A DNA stretch of 64,000 bases from Straminergon stramineum. Taxonomy: Eukaryota; Streptophyta; Bryopsida; Hypnales; Calliergonaceae. The position numbers and the translations under genes are program-made. Of this stretch, positions 1-12,626 are shown one piece after another (the stretch's first letter is position 1; every line of letters begins with the position of its first letter). Location: positions 18,543,001-18,607,000 of the forward strand of contig OY987265.1 of the NCBI GenBank assembly GCA_963920665.1, given 5' to 3'. Under the pieces are notes generated by a model. The model was not told the DNA's origin, ran no database searches, and saw only the letters and a program-made list of their open reading frames with translations.

Positions 1-36
1 GCAGGGACAATTGTTGTCAAGTTCGTGGAATTCACG

Positions 37-3000
37 ATGTTGTCTAGATTTGGTTTTGGGACTCCCCAGAAACCACCACAACCAGATGAATCGCCTGAAC
101 CGGAGTTTGAGAAGCCTATTGTTATTCAAACCAAGCGACCCGAGTATGCATTCAGTACCACGAGTGTCGGAGGGGGTCCAGCTCGTCCTTTACGACTGGT
201 GTATTGTGATGAGCGAGGGAAGTTTAAGATGGATCCTGAAGCCGTGGCCGCCTTGCACATGGTGAAAGGCCCTCTTGGTGTAGTAGCTGTTTGCGGGCGG
301 GCGCGGCAGGGAAAGAGTTTCATTTTAAATCAGGTTTGTCCACTTTCAGAGGATCTTTGGGAGATGATCGCTGTCAATTTTGATGTGCTGGCTGTGGAAA
401 TTATTAGGGTTTATTCTTGGTATTGCCGAGATCGTTTCCTTTTCATTTCCAGGATAGGAGTGTAGAAAATGTAGACAATTTTTCTGTTCTGTTGGTTTTT
501 CATTGTCTAGGCTAAACAGCACTTTTCTTTCTTGTAGAGTGTCTTGTCTTAACTTCAGGTCTCTTTTTCATCTCATTTAGAACCGTGGGAGTCCGGCATT
601 TGAAACCTCTAAGTGCCAAACTAAAACTAAATATTCAATTTGGAATATAATTTTTAAGTATTGTAACTTTCAAAACAGTTTTCCTTCGGTCAGGAATGTG
701 GGGTATGATACCTTGTGTTTGTTAGTACATCATGATACCTCACTTTAATCCTCCTAAATGATTTGTTTCAACTTCTATTGATATGGAAGCAGCAACTTTC
801 CGCCATTTAGGCTCTTACGAGTTACACTTTTGTTCTGATCGTATTATCCTCAACTTGATGTGTAGTCTTAGATGGGTACAGACATCCTGATGTTGTTTGA
901 TTCTGTACAGCTGCTTGGACGGAGTAGTGGTTTTACTGTTGCGCCCACACACAGACCTTGTACAAAAGGTTTGTGGATGTGGAGTTCTCCTCTGAAGAGA
1001 ACAGCTCCTGATGGCAGTGAATACAGCTTGTTACTTCTGGACAGCGAAGGGATAGATGCCTATGATCAAACTGTAAGTTTTTCTTTGATTATAGTGTTGA
1101 TAATTTTGTGCTTAGTTTGACTGGATTTTCGTGATTAGCGGAATTTGGGCTCTTGCTTTTGAAGAATGCTTGTGCTCGATCCTTATGTTTGTTTCTGATT
1201 TTGAGTTTCACTTACTGTTGAATGTCTGGACTTTGGACAGGGGACATATAGCACACAGATTTTCTCCTTGGCTGTCTTACTGTCGAGTATGTTTGTTTAC
1301 AACCAGGTTAGCCCTCGTTTCATCATGATACTCAGTGTTTTCCCGTAACCATTCCTGATCATTTATGCCTGAGCAAGTGACGTGAAATGGAGGGTTTAGG
1401 AGTCTTGAATGAGGCACCATACATGAAGGTCGAAAGGTAAATTTTATTCCGCAGTGTGGTAACCGGGATGGATTACTTTTGGCATCCAACAGATGGGTGG
1501 CATTGATGAAGCAGCATTGGACAAATTATCACTCGTAACAGAGATGACGAAACATATACAAGTCCGGGCATCATCATCATCTCCCCAAGGAGCTTCAGCG
1601 TCTGAGATTGGACAATTCTCTCCTCTTTTCCTATGGTTGCTCCGGGTGAGCTTCTTTCACTGTTGCTTTTAACAGCCTCTGCTCTTATTTGCCATTGACG
1701 TTTATTTAGCGCAGTGGCACTGAGTGCATTGGCCAACACGAAGTGGCGTTTCCTGTTTGGCTCTTCCATGATTGTTCCTTGCTCAAGTTTTCCCTATTTG
1801 ATACCTACTTTTTCTTTCTCTACTTTCCTAGTTATCAAAGCCATTAACGGTTTACTGTGCAGGATTTTTACTTGGACTTGACTGAAGATGGTCGGCGTAT
1901 CACTCCAAGAGATTATTTAGAGTCAGCTTTGCAACCCATTTCCGGCACGGGTAAAGCCATTGCATCAAAGAACGAGGTCAGTCTATCATATTTTATTTTG
2001 CTTATTGAGCTTAGCAAGGCTGCTTACTATGGTTGTTTTTTATGATGCATGGAAACGCAGTTAAGTCGAGTTTATTCACATTGTACTGAGTTGGTTGCTT
2101 GTTGATATCCCCAGATCCGAAACTCAGTTCGGGCTTTGTTTCCTGAGCGTGATTGTTTCACACTTGTTCGGCCGCTTAACGAGGAGAAAGAGCTGCAGAA
2201 ACTTGACCAGATAAGCGTAAGTCTGGGCATGCCTTACAATATTCAATGTGTATTGATTTATATTTATATTTATCCCTGTATCTCCATTTATTGCTGTTCA
2301 TGTATGTTCCAAATCCTATGTTATCGTGTGAACGCTCTAAATTTTGGTATTGCTGATTTTACAGATGGAGAAAATGCGTCCCGAGTTTAGGTCAGGACTC
2401 GATGCGTTGACGAAGTATATTTTCGAAAGGACGCGACCTAAACAGCTCGGCTCTCTTGTTATGAATGGCCCCATGTTCGCTGGATTGACCCAATCCTTTC
2501 TAGATGCTATCAATGCCGGTGCTGTTCCCACTATAGCAACGTCATGGCAGGTTAGTCTTCACGAATTGAGAAGCCTCTGGTGTTCAGTTTCTTTTATGAT
2601 GCAATTGGGTGTGGCCAGGATCAGAAAGAGTTACGTGAATCTCGGATCTATTTGTTTGATTGTTTCTTCCGAGTATTGACTGACAAGTGTTTGAGCAGAG
2701 TGTGGAAGAGAGTGAGTGCCGACGCGCTCATGACCTCGCAATTCAAAAGTACACCCAAGCCTTCAATAAGGATGCTGTTCTTGATGCGGTGAGATATCAA
2801 TCTCTTGTCCAAATGAGATGGAGTTATTTATTGCACATAAATTAAATTTTTGGTAATTTCACGCTAGACTTTTGGAACGGAAACCTTCGCGAGGATAGAC
2901 TTGTTACAGGCACTTGAGTACTAAATGCTGACTAGCTTGTGAATACTATTATCCCCTGAGTGCAGGCTGCAATGCAAGAAGCGCAAGAGGAAGCTGTGCA

Positions 3001-6000
3001 AGCAGCATTCTCTGTTTTCAACTCGGAGGCTGTTGGAAATGGTCCTGTCCGTAAAAATTACGAGAAGCAACTGCATGCTACTCTGAAACGGCACTTTGAT
3101 GTACTAAATGATTCTTTGAGCTTCTGTATTTGCATTTGTACTTAGATGTTTCAAGGAGTTTTCTGAAAGTTTTTCTGTGGTAGTATAAGTTGGATTATTA
3201 TTTACAGTGATCCTTCTTCTGATTCTGCGACATGTTTTGCAGGAGTTCAAGCGGAAGTCATCCATGGAAGCCGAATTGAGATGTTTAAGAGCTGTGGGCA
3301 CAATGGAAGAGAGATTGAGAAATGCTTGTAATGCCCCCGAGGCAACCTTCAGTTCCGTTGTCAAGGTGTGTTACGGATTGTTCTTTCAGTTTTTGGATAT
3401 TTACAATTCTGTGTACACCGCGGGCTCAATGGTCCACAGCAACGTTTCATCACCTGTTTCAAGCGGTAGTGACGTAAGCTTCTCTTTTCCAGGTTCTGGA
3501 TGGGATGGTGGCTGAGTATGAATCCCAAGCATCTGGTGCTTTCAAGTATCAGAAGCTCGTCCAATTTTTGCTGAAGAGGTATGCTGTAATTTACCTAGAA
3601 AAAAAAGGTTTCTGTACTTCAGAAAACGTTCTACATGGTGTCTCTAGTGGGTAGAATTTGTTCTCCATTACTTTCCACTATCTGTAATTATATTAAAGCG
3701 TTTTTTGCTCTTTGAGTTGGTATGTGACAACTGCTGTATGAAACTACAGTTTGGCTGGCCCCATACACGATCTCGTGAAACGAGCAAGTGATAATGCAGC
3801 AGCAGAGCATTCGAGCCTTGTATTGAAAGGGCGTTCAATGGGAGAACGGTTAGCATTCTCAGCCAAGCAGACTGAGGCTGCCCAACGCGATGCCCAAGAC
3901 TGGAAGAAGCGTTATGAAAATATCATGAATGACTACAACAGAGCGTCCGAGAATGCAGCTGCTCAATATGCTAACTTACAGAAAAAAAATGTTTCTTTAG
4001 AAGAGAGGAATTCTGCTCTTTCAATCCAAGTTGAAGGTGCTAAGAAGGAGGCTGTTGACTTGAAGAGCAAGTATGAGCAGGACCTTTCATCCCAGCGAGC
4101 TCAGATCGAGCGCCAGAACGCAGAGGTTGCATCTCTTCAGGTATTAATTTTGATTTTTGATTTTGTCTTGGCCTTAACTTTACCTCTGTTCTTTAGTATG
4201 TTTGGCATGTGGGTTGACCAGTTGTTTTCATTATATATGCTTGCAGAATCGGTGCAGTACTGCGGAGGCAAGGTTTGCGGCAGTGAAAGAGCAATCTGAG
4301 TCGGCTAAAGCAGAGGCTGCAGAATGGCAGAGAAAGTACGAGTCGATTACTACTGAAACCAAGATTACTGTTGGGAAGGCTAATTCGCAAAAGGAGCGAG
4401 CACTGGCGCAAGCTCGGGCACGTGAGGATTCCATCCGAGCTGATTATGGTCAGAAAATATCTGAAAAGGTGCAATTCTCAGCTTATCGCACCCTCCTCGT
4501 TGACGCAATGAAATTGAAATGCATCCTATGAATGGCATTACTATTATTGATATTCTTGAAGTACGCTAAGATATCGTGTCGGACAATCTAATTACCAGAT
4601 TTTACTCCTGTTCAGGAAATGTGTATCTGCAGATAATTTAGCTATGAGAGTGAATAATATCATGCGATTTAGAATTCTGCTGTGTGGACCATCAGGAATA
4701 TGTTTAAGAGTCACGAGACTAGCGAATCAGGAAGAGATGGTTACAGTATGATGAGTAGTGTTTATTCTCCTGCACTTGCGTGCGTATGTAAAACTTTTGA
4801 GCGTCCTGTGCCCATGGATACCAAAAGCTTTCTGTTTGTGGGCACGATCCTTCTGGATTTTCTATTGATTTTAGGATGTGAATTCATGTTGCAGGAGAAA
4901 GAGACTAAGGAGTTGCTGTCGAAGTTAGAGCAAGGGGAGCGTCGCATTGTTGGCCTGACAACTCGCCTTAATGTAACGTACCCTCATCTTTCGTCTTGCT
5001 AAGTAGTTCAAGAATGAAAGCTCCTAAGATTTGTGTCTATGGCAATGGTGTGACTTGATCAACGCCTTTTCCTTTGTGACGAACTTTTGCTTCTAAATCC
5101 GGTTATCTATTTTGCAGGAGCTTGAATCCATAACATCAGATCGGTCTGACGAGGCGGTGAGCCTGCGATCAGAGCTGAAACATATACAGCAAGAATTAGA
5201 GGGCACACAGTCACTGTCTATCACCCTGAGGAGAGACCTAGAGAAGGCCGAAATAGACAAGTCACTCGCAGAACAACGCATGAACGAATGCATCGCGAGG
5301 ATGGAAGAGGCAGAACAGAAGAGGAAAATGGCAGAACGGGATTCTAAGCGTGCCATCGAAGCTGCAGAGAAGTCTCGTGCTGAAGCAACTGCTGAGGAGA
5401 GAGAAAAGTTGGAGACTCAGAAATTGGCAGCAGAGAGATTGACAGCAATGGAACGAACTCATAGGCGTTGTGAATTGTTGGAACAGGAAAGAAACGAGTT
5501 GATCCAGGTTAGTGTCTCTTCTGAGCTATTCGACACTAAAATTATTGTCACCTGAAGACCCCGTCCGCACCAACTTAATAGCGCCAATTAACTAATTGGA
5601 ACTAGGACCTGCGTGCCTACACTGCCCAAGTGGTGTCAGCAAATTGATGCTAACTCCTGCTAAATCGCAATGAGTTTACATTTATTTCTAACAGTTGACT
5701 CTTCAATTTTGCACTAGTAATTATGTAATCTAATTGTACCTATACAAATGGGTTGAAGTGCCAAATCCACCTGCATCAAGTAGCAGGAATTAGAAAATTG
5801 GAAGCCTGACCCTCCAATTGTGCGGACACGCACTATGTTAATTAACATTCGCTCCAGTTAGCAAATTGGCGCTACTTGGTTGGTGTGGGCCCATGTACTT
5901 CCCTCAACAAAAATGCATTAACTACGTCTTTCAGAACAGGAATGATGCTTATAATCGCTCTTGACCTAGTCGTGTAGGGGCACATCTACCGGTAGTCTCT

Positions 6001-7138
6001 GTTGGACTTCTCTGACGATTTAAGTTTGTGCGATATGTACTGCATTGGAACATTTCAGAGTCTGGAACAGGCTAGGGACTTGCAACAAGAGGCATTCTCA
6101 AGGGTCACTTTGTTGGAGAGTCGTCATGACGAAAGGGAGAAGGAAATGGAAGCATTGCTAGGGTCTTCCCGAGATCAGCGTGCGAAGACAGTGGAGACAT
6201 TTGAGAAGTTGTTGGCTAGTGAAAGAGCTGCGAAAGCGGAGGCAAGCCAAAGAGCCGAGTCTCTGTCATTGCAAATTCAACACATGCAGGGACAGATAGA
6301 TAACCTCCAGGGACAGCTTACGGCAGTTCGCAACCACGAAACAGCTCTGGAGACCCGAGTCCGAGGCTTTACCGACACTCCACCTGGCAGGTCACCTATG
6401 GGCCCCACTCGTAACAAAAGAGCTTTCCAAGATGAAGGTCTGACTTTACTATATACTTTCTTGAAGCTCTTGAGCTGCAAATGGTTGGACTTGATTGAGC
6501 AGCTTCCATGTGCAGGACTCGTTGGTTAAGATGAGTTTGTGCACTCATCTTGTTCTTGTATATTACTTCGCATTAACACAGTTTATTTAGTCAAGATAGA
6601 GCGTTTCAAGTACTTTTAGATTGAGAATCGGATCCACGATTCATGAGGTCGACTCCCTATTGTCAGACTGATCATACTAAGACGGTGAAGGGTTCCCTTT
6701 GAATCATGCAGACGCTTCTCTGTGATCACTCTGACTGGAGGGAGATCTCTCCATGAATCGTGAAGCAGATTCTTAGGGTTTTTTTTTTGTGCCATGAATG
6801 TGTTTCGTGACTGATAATGTTTCATATTATGAAAATCAGGATTTGACATTTCGGGACAAGATATGGATATTGAGACCGCCGCATATAAGAAGAACAAGAT
6901 GGATCCTTTTGACAATGGTAGTAACCAGTACGAAGGTGAGGAAGGTGGGGGCAGCGGAGCTACGTCAAGTGATGTGGTGGAGACCACAAATTACAGGAAG
7001 TTGACTATTGCGAAGTTAAAGCAGAAGTTGACAGAGGCTGGGTTTGGGGCAGACGTATTGGCATCACGGAATCCATCCAAGAAAGAGCTTCTTGACATGT
7101 ACGAGAGACTGATGCTCAACAAACCTGCTGCTCATTAG
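37..7138 (+). CDS. GBPL: Guanylate-binding-protein-like large GTPase with coiled-coil tail (17 exons, complete)
   Basis: Exons: 37-333, 911-1072, 1241-1306, 1493-1645, 1863-1976, 2115-2216, 2365-2550, 2699-2788, 2966-3100, 3243-3365, 3493-3578, 3750-4140, 4247-4468, 4895-4972, 5118-5507, 6059-6437, 6840-7138. All junctions are GT-AG, all phases close, and the product is about 1090 aa, the usual size of plant GBP-like proteins. Visible motifs: P-loop GRARQGKS (residues 87-94), switch-I THRPCTKG (112-119), DSEG (143-146) and the GBP-type LLRD (around 224-227). A GBP helical domain follows, then about 500 residues of coiled coil rich in Glu, Lys, Arg and Ala. The last 45 residues (KLTIAKLKQKL...KKELLDMYE) resemble a SAP fold. 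The ATG at 37 was chosen because it matches the short N-terminus of the family. GBPs hydrolyse GTP and self-assemble; plant members are linked to immunity and nuclear condensates (family knowledge). The specific role here is inferred. Confidence 0.95.
5559..5892. mobile_element. MITE-like insertion in intron 15 of the GBP-like gene
   Basis: The ends are imperfect inverted repeats. The left reads CCGTCCGCACCAACTTAATA then GCGCCAATT; the right, reverse-complemented, reads GGGCCCACACCAACCAAGTA then GCGCCAATT. It is about 330 bp with no coding capacity and lies wholly inside the 551-bp intron 5508-6058, the largest of the 3' half of the gene apart from none other as long. I could not find a clear target-site duplication, so the exact ends and superfamily are uncertain. 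Confidence 0.6.
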
Positions 7139-7640
7139 GAGAACATCGTGCACCCTGTGACAGTGCTTGCCGGATGCCGAGACTTGTAACACTTTGTTTC
7201 CATTTTGTACACGTCGGTTGTTCGAAACTTGATAGTATGTATTTCTTGTAGAACAGACGCTTGTTGGACACCACTGTAGTTGTTTAGGTGCTAGATTTTA
7301 GATGCACTCACAGGTTTCTGCATGTTTCAAATGGCTCGGCCAGAATCAAGTGTGCTTCTTAGAAAGGTAACTACACCGAAATGTGACTAAGCAACTGAGC
7401 ATTGCTCCTATTATGAAATTGCCTAATTTTTTGTTGGATCTTGTTGGAAGTGAAAGAGGATTGTAGTTTTTCTTATACATTTTCTGGACACCGGATGAAT
7501 AAAAGAATATTTGAAGTGTTGAACATATGTGTACCAGTAAATTACCTCAGGCTCTCATTAGTAGCAGTTGTACAGTGGGTTACAATAATCTTATAACCGG
7601 CCTTTTTGAAACATTCAATTTTGGGGGGGCGGGGGGGAGG
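7139..7640 (+). other. 3' flank of the GBP-like gene with a G-run
   Basis: The 3' untranslated region follows the TAG stop. A polyadenylation-type AATAAA lies at about 7498-7503. A G-rich run at about 7622-7641 (two runs of seven G and one of three, separated by single C and A) could form a G-quadruplex on the plus strand. No further exon is seen. Confidence 0.5.
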
Positions 7641-8120
7641 GAACTTCGAGTATAATTGGTTTATCTTGGAAAGCATAATTATCATTGCATCCTCCTGCAA
7701 TCTCAATCAAGCATACTAAATTTTAGTTCTAGAAAACCAAAACTTTGTTTTTGGTGAATTTTTAAAGTCAATTTTCATGGTTTTGCATGATATTTTGTTG
7801 AAAACAAGTGGTGATGAATTTATTAAATTCAATTGTGGAGGTAATTATTGGGGAACATTATGCTTACCAATGTATATCAATTATACTTCACCTTATACCA
7901 AAAAATTTGAATGGTTCAAATAGGTTGGTTGTAAGATTATTTTACCCCATGAGACATTTTATGCAAGAATCCAAGGGTTAGTTTTAGGAAGGATTCACAT
8001 TCAAATGTAGCTACTTTTTAATGAGGCAATCTACATTGTTGCCCTGGTTCATTCTCTAATTTGTATTTGAATGCCTTCACATGGTTATTGTGATCAAATT
8101 CTTGGAGGGATTTTGCCACC

Positions 8121-8919
8121 TTAACCCCTACAAGCCTAGGGCCTTTAGGGGTTTAAAAACATTGTGGCTTTTGAAGTGTTATAGATCTAAATGTCACTAA
8201 GCAATGAAATCTCAATTGTACAATCTTGTAGTGTATATGTTGTAGATGATGTGAATCATCTACAACATGTATACTACAAGACTAACTAGATTGACTAATT
8301 GTGTTTGCACAATGGTTTTGAAATGTCAAAAAAGTTGCAAAAACACACATAAGGTTGAAACTCCTAGGAGGCTCCTCAGTCACTCATAACTTCTTGGACT
8401 AATATGAAATTTTAACCACTCAAACTAGACTAGTATGTGCAACTTTCTTTTCAAAAGTTGTTAGAAACAAATATTGTAAGAAGAGGAAACAAGACGCCAA
8501 AGTTTACCATAATCCAAAAATATCTAGATTTGGAACTTTAAATTGCTCCCAAACATTCAAAACAACTTGGATTGACTTGAAAATTTTACTACAATAGCTA
8601 GACTTAAAGGGGAACATAACTCAACAAGCTTTTTGTTGAAAACAAATATTGGATGATGGATATAAAAGCTCCCAAAGTTGCAACCATCAAAATGTACTTT
8701 GGTGAACTCAAATTGAACCATTGAACTTTGAATGGCTTCCAAGACATTAGTACACTTTGGATTGATCTAAAAATTTTACCACACAAACTAGAGTGAGCAC
8801 AAATTTTCCAACAAGTTTTATTGAATTTAGACATTGGATGCAAAAGTTACAGCACTTCAAATTGGACTTCCAAACTATGTGACGACACTTTTGGTCCCCT
8901 AGGGCATTTTAGGGGTTAA
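8121..8919. mobile_element. TTAA-bounded non-coding element, family B copy 1
   Basis: The copy is flanked by TTAA on both sides (8121-8124 and 8916-8919). The left terminus starts CCCCTACAAG and the right ends TTTTAGGGG. The interior matches family B copy 2 (25056-26039) in opposite orientation, including a GGACCAAAAGTGTC-type subterminal block and the sequence around a CATCTACAACATGTATACTA motif. It has no coding capacity. The exact TTAA flank with CCC-starting ends is the piggyBac pattern; assignment to that superfamily is inference. Confidence 0.65.
8225..8280. repeat. Short near-perfect palindrome
   Basis: Two arms of 25 bp (left starts CTTGTAGTGTATATG, right ends CATGTATACTACAAG) pair with two mismatches around a 6-base loop TGTGAA. 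It lies inside family B copy 1. Only one arm is present in the second copy (about 25911-25932), so the palindrome arose in this copy or was lost in the other. Confidence 0.8.
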
Positions 8920-10829
8920 CCTCTAAAGCTCCACGCATCCAAAAAGTGAAAGCGCCTTAGTTAACCTTAATTAAGACTTTCAATATTCATCCTTAGTATT
9001 TGATATAAACTAAGAAAATAAATCTTGACAAGATATCTTTCTATTTCATCTTGAAATTTTAAAAAGTCCAAAAAATTGAAAGAATTATTGTAAAATACAA
9101 GCTTTGCACATGTTAGAATTTAAATCAGATAATATGTTGTATTTTTCATTTATATTTTATCCTTCTAAAATTTCTTTTCAACTTAAATTAAAAAATGAAG
9201 TTTTTCATTCTAACCTTCATTGGTGGTGAAAATTTCAGATTATTCTAACATATTTTTTATTGATATAATTTTATTTCCACCTTTAACTTTAAAATATCAA
9301 AATAATTTGATTCTTTTCATCAATTTTTTGGAAACGACAAAGGAAAATAGAAAACATATTTTTACATTAGTGAAAAATATTAAAATTTTACATATCAATT
9401 CAATAAAAGGATAAATTTGGTTTGATAGAAATTTGACTTCAAAGTCAAGGTCTTTGATGTAGCTATTTTGGGTGTAAGAAATAAAATAATCAAATGTGGA
9501 AATTTGAAACTAATTTCCATTTGTACTTGTAGCTCTTGAGAAAATTTCAAAAAATTTGGATTTTTTTCTATTTTATTTTTTCAACAAATTAAAATGATAA
9601 AAATTACAATTTTCCACGAAACAAATTGAAATTTCTCACAATGATATGCAATTCTTATTTTTGACTAATAAAAATATAGAATTGATATTTGAACACAATA
9701 TAAAATGCTACATTTAGCTCAAACATGATGTTTAATTGGTTGGCAATAAATATTGTCCTTAAGCAAGATATTTGAGTCCACTTTCCCCCTTGTTGGTTAT
9801 AAACATTTGTTGTAAATAAAAAATCATTCTTTAATTAAATTGTTCAAAACCTTGTTGAATTTTTTAAAAATCCATGCTAATAAATGACATTTTGAAGTTA
9901 TAATTAAAATTTGAAATTTGAGTTCAAGATCTAAGGAGCTACGAAAGCCTTGTATAATTGCATGTTTAGTTTTACTCATAATACTTAGGCATATGTGGGC
10001 TAAACTATATTCAGCTTTCAATATTATATTATTCTAAAATAAAACATTTTTTTGACTATCAAATAGAAAAAAACTCTTTTTTTGTTTGAAAATTTGTCAT
10101 TGATTACTTTTTATAACAAAAATTGAAAACCAATTGGTTAGAGAACAATAGAATTAATCAAATGAAATTCAAATTTCTTTGTAGTGTTGAAGTAGCAATG
10201 AAGAATAATATGAAATTTTTCAAGAAATACTTTCATTTTTTCAACCTAAAACAATATAAAAAGAATTACCTTCAAATTAGATTACCACTATCAACTAAAT
10301 TCATCATATACATGTTGATTAATAAGGTTTTGATAATTTTTTTATATGACAAAGAATAATTTTCCTATTGGTGTTGCCTTTTCAAAATTAACTTTTAATC
10401 AAATTATTGTGATTTTAAGTATTTTAAATGTGTGGAAATTTATATGAATTCTAATGTAAATTATCTTGAATTTTTATTCAGAATAAAGGTTAGAATGAGT
10501 GACAATAATTTTATAATTTTAATTTCATTTTTAATATTAAAGATATAGATAAAATCCAATATTTTGTATATCTTGGATTTGAACACAAGGAGATTGCAAT
10601 TGCAAGAACTCATTCAATTTTTCATTGAATTATTTTGAAAAATTAAAATGTAATTAATGTTGGAGTTGCCAAATTTTCTTTTTTAAGTTTAAATCAAACA
10701 CCTAAGGTAGATGTTTATACTACTTACAATTAAGTTTGACCACATAGCATCTAATTTTTAATTGGTTGGACCTTCATATATTAAAGGATTATAAAAGGGT
10801 TATTCTATCTTACACTTGTCATGAGCACC

Positions 10830-11410
10830 TTAACCCCTAAACGTCTAGATTCATCTCCACAATTGATGATTTGAGAAAAATCATTATAAAGTTCAACTTG
10901 GAAGCATATTTTGGAAATGACATACAAATGAAAGTTGTAGATTATAATTTTTAGATTCCATTTGTACAGTTAGATTCACCAATTTTATCACCAATACTTT
11001 TTTCATAAATTTTGAAAGAGAAATTCGAAAATTCCTTCAAAATTTGATTACAAGCAAATTATTATCATTTTTTTGAGTAAAATTTGTTAGAACGGATTTG
11101 AAATAAGGTTCTCTTCACATGGTGATTTTAAAAAAAATTTGTGTTCTTAAAATCTATGACCTCATTTTGGCTAATCAAGTTTAGAACTAAAGTCAATGCA
11201 GTTTGACCATTTGATATACTTGCACATTTGTAATTTTAGAAAAAAAAATATACTCTAGTGAGACCAAATCCAACCCTTAGATAGGATAACAACTTGATAA
11301 CATATCTCCACAAATTAGAATAACTTTCATCCAAGCAGTTAGGACGATGAAACTGCAATTCTAATCTATTCATCATCCAGAAAATGGATGTCGAAGCGCT
11401 TAGGGGTTAA
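10830..11410 (+). mobile_element. TTAA-bounded non-coding element, family A copy 1
   Basis: It is bounded by TTAA at 10830-10833 and 11407-11410. Termini are CCCCTAAACGTC on the left and GCGCTTAGGGG on the right. It is roughly 80% similar by eye to copy 2 (11446-12014), which is inverted and only 35 bp away, and to copy 3 (60909-61502). It carries no open frame of note. Confidence 0.7.
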
Positions 11411-11445
11411 ACTTGTTGACCTATATTGCAATACATCTAAGAACC

Positions 11446-12014
11446 TTAACCCCTTAGCCCTGTGACATCCATTTTGGGGATAATGAATACATTAAAACTC
11501 ATCTTCTTTGTTACTTGGATGAAAGCTATTCTAATTTGTGGAGATACTTTTTCAAATTGTTATCAAATTTGATGGTTAGATTTGATGTTTATGTTCTAAA
11601 ATTACAAATGTGCAAGTATGTCAAGTGGTAGACCAAGCCAAAATTGCATTGACTCTAGTTCAAAACTAGATTTGCAAAAATGAGGTCATACATTTAAGAT
11701 CACAAAAACTTCAAAAAATCACCATGTCAAGAGAACCTCATTTCAAATCCATTCCAACATATTGTACTCAAAAAATGATAATATTTTACTTGTAATCAAA
11801 TATAGAAAGAATTTCACATTTTTCCTTAAAAAATGAATAAATAAAATATAGATGATAGCATTGGTGAATCTAGCTGGACAGATGGTATCTACAACTCAAA
11901 AGTCTAAAACTTTTATTTATATACCAATTCCAAAATATTCTTCCAAATAGCACTTTATGATGATTTTTCTCAAATCGGGAATTTTGGAGAAGATTTTGGA
12001 CATTTAGGGGTTAA
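11446..12014 (-). mobile_element. TTAA-bounded non-coding element, family A copy 2 (inverted)
   Basis: It is bounded by TTAA at 11446-11449 and 12011-12014, with termini CCCCTTAGCCC and ACATTTAGGGG. Reverse-complemented it aligns to copy 1 along its whole length. Together the two copies form a large foldback of about 570-bp arms. Each copy keeps its own flanking TTAA pair, which favours two insertions over one palindromic element. Confidence 0.7.
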
Positions 12015-12053
12015 TATTCATTGATAATTTTAGGATGCAAGGGTGTTTAGGGG

Positions 12054-12626
12054 TTAACCCGTAAAGGACCAAGTGTCCATTCAACGTACACAAGAAATCT
12101 CGAGTAGGTTCCTACAAAAACATTTTTGGTTGGATGTACTTGAAACTTGGATATGATATTTAACTATGTACGCCCTTCTTGAAAATCTAATTTTTTTCCC
12201 GATCAAGTGCCCAGATCAAAAGATATGCTGCCCTAAACTTTGTGGGCAGCTTCGGGCAGCTTTGGGCAGGATGTGCAAAAAATCCTCCTATGATTTTGAA
12301 ATTTGGCTGGCATCTAGCATACATAATACAAGATAAATGTCAAAAATAACAACCATTTATAGTGTGAAAACCTCATTCTAGGAGTTAAAGTTTGCAAGCC
12401 ATGTTGGGCAAGGTTGGAAAAAAACTTTTTCACCTAACTTCAAACATTATAATCTTTCAATCCATGGGGTCAAAAGTTTGGAAAATTCTACATGTTCCCA
12501 AAGAAGTCTAATACACATTTATACGGTTGAATTTTGAAAAAACAACTTTTTTTCATTTATTTCTTGCTGCCCTAAAAAGTGGCAGTTTTTGACAATTTCT
12601 GCCCAAAATGTGCCTTTAGGGGTTAA
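12054..12626. mobile_element. TTAA-bounded non-coding element, family C
   Basis: It is bounded by TTAA at 12054-12057 and 12623-12626. The left terminus CCCGTAAAGG and right CCTTTAGGGG are inverted repeats of 10 bp with one mismatch. The left subterminal block GGACCAAGTGTCC is shared with family B. The left TTAA also closes a short remnant (12015-12053) ending TTTAGGGG, so two elements appear to abut at one TTAA. Internally it has several GGGCAG/CTGCCC repeats near 12.23-12.27 kb. Confidence 0.65.
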
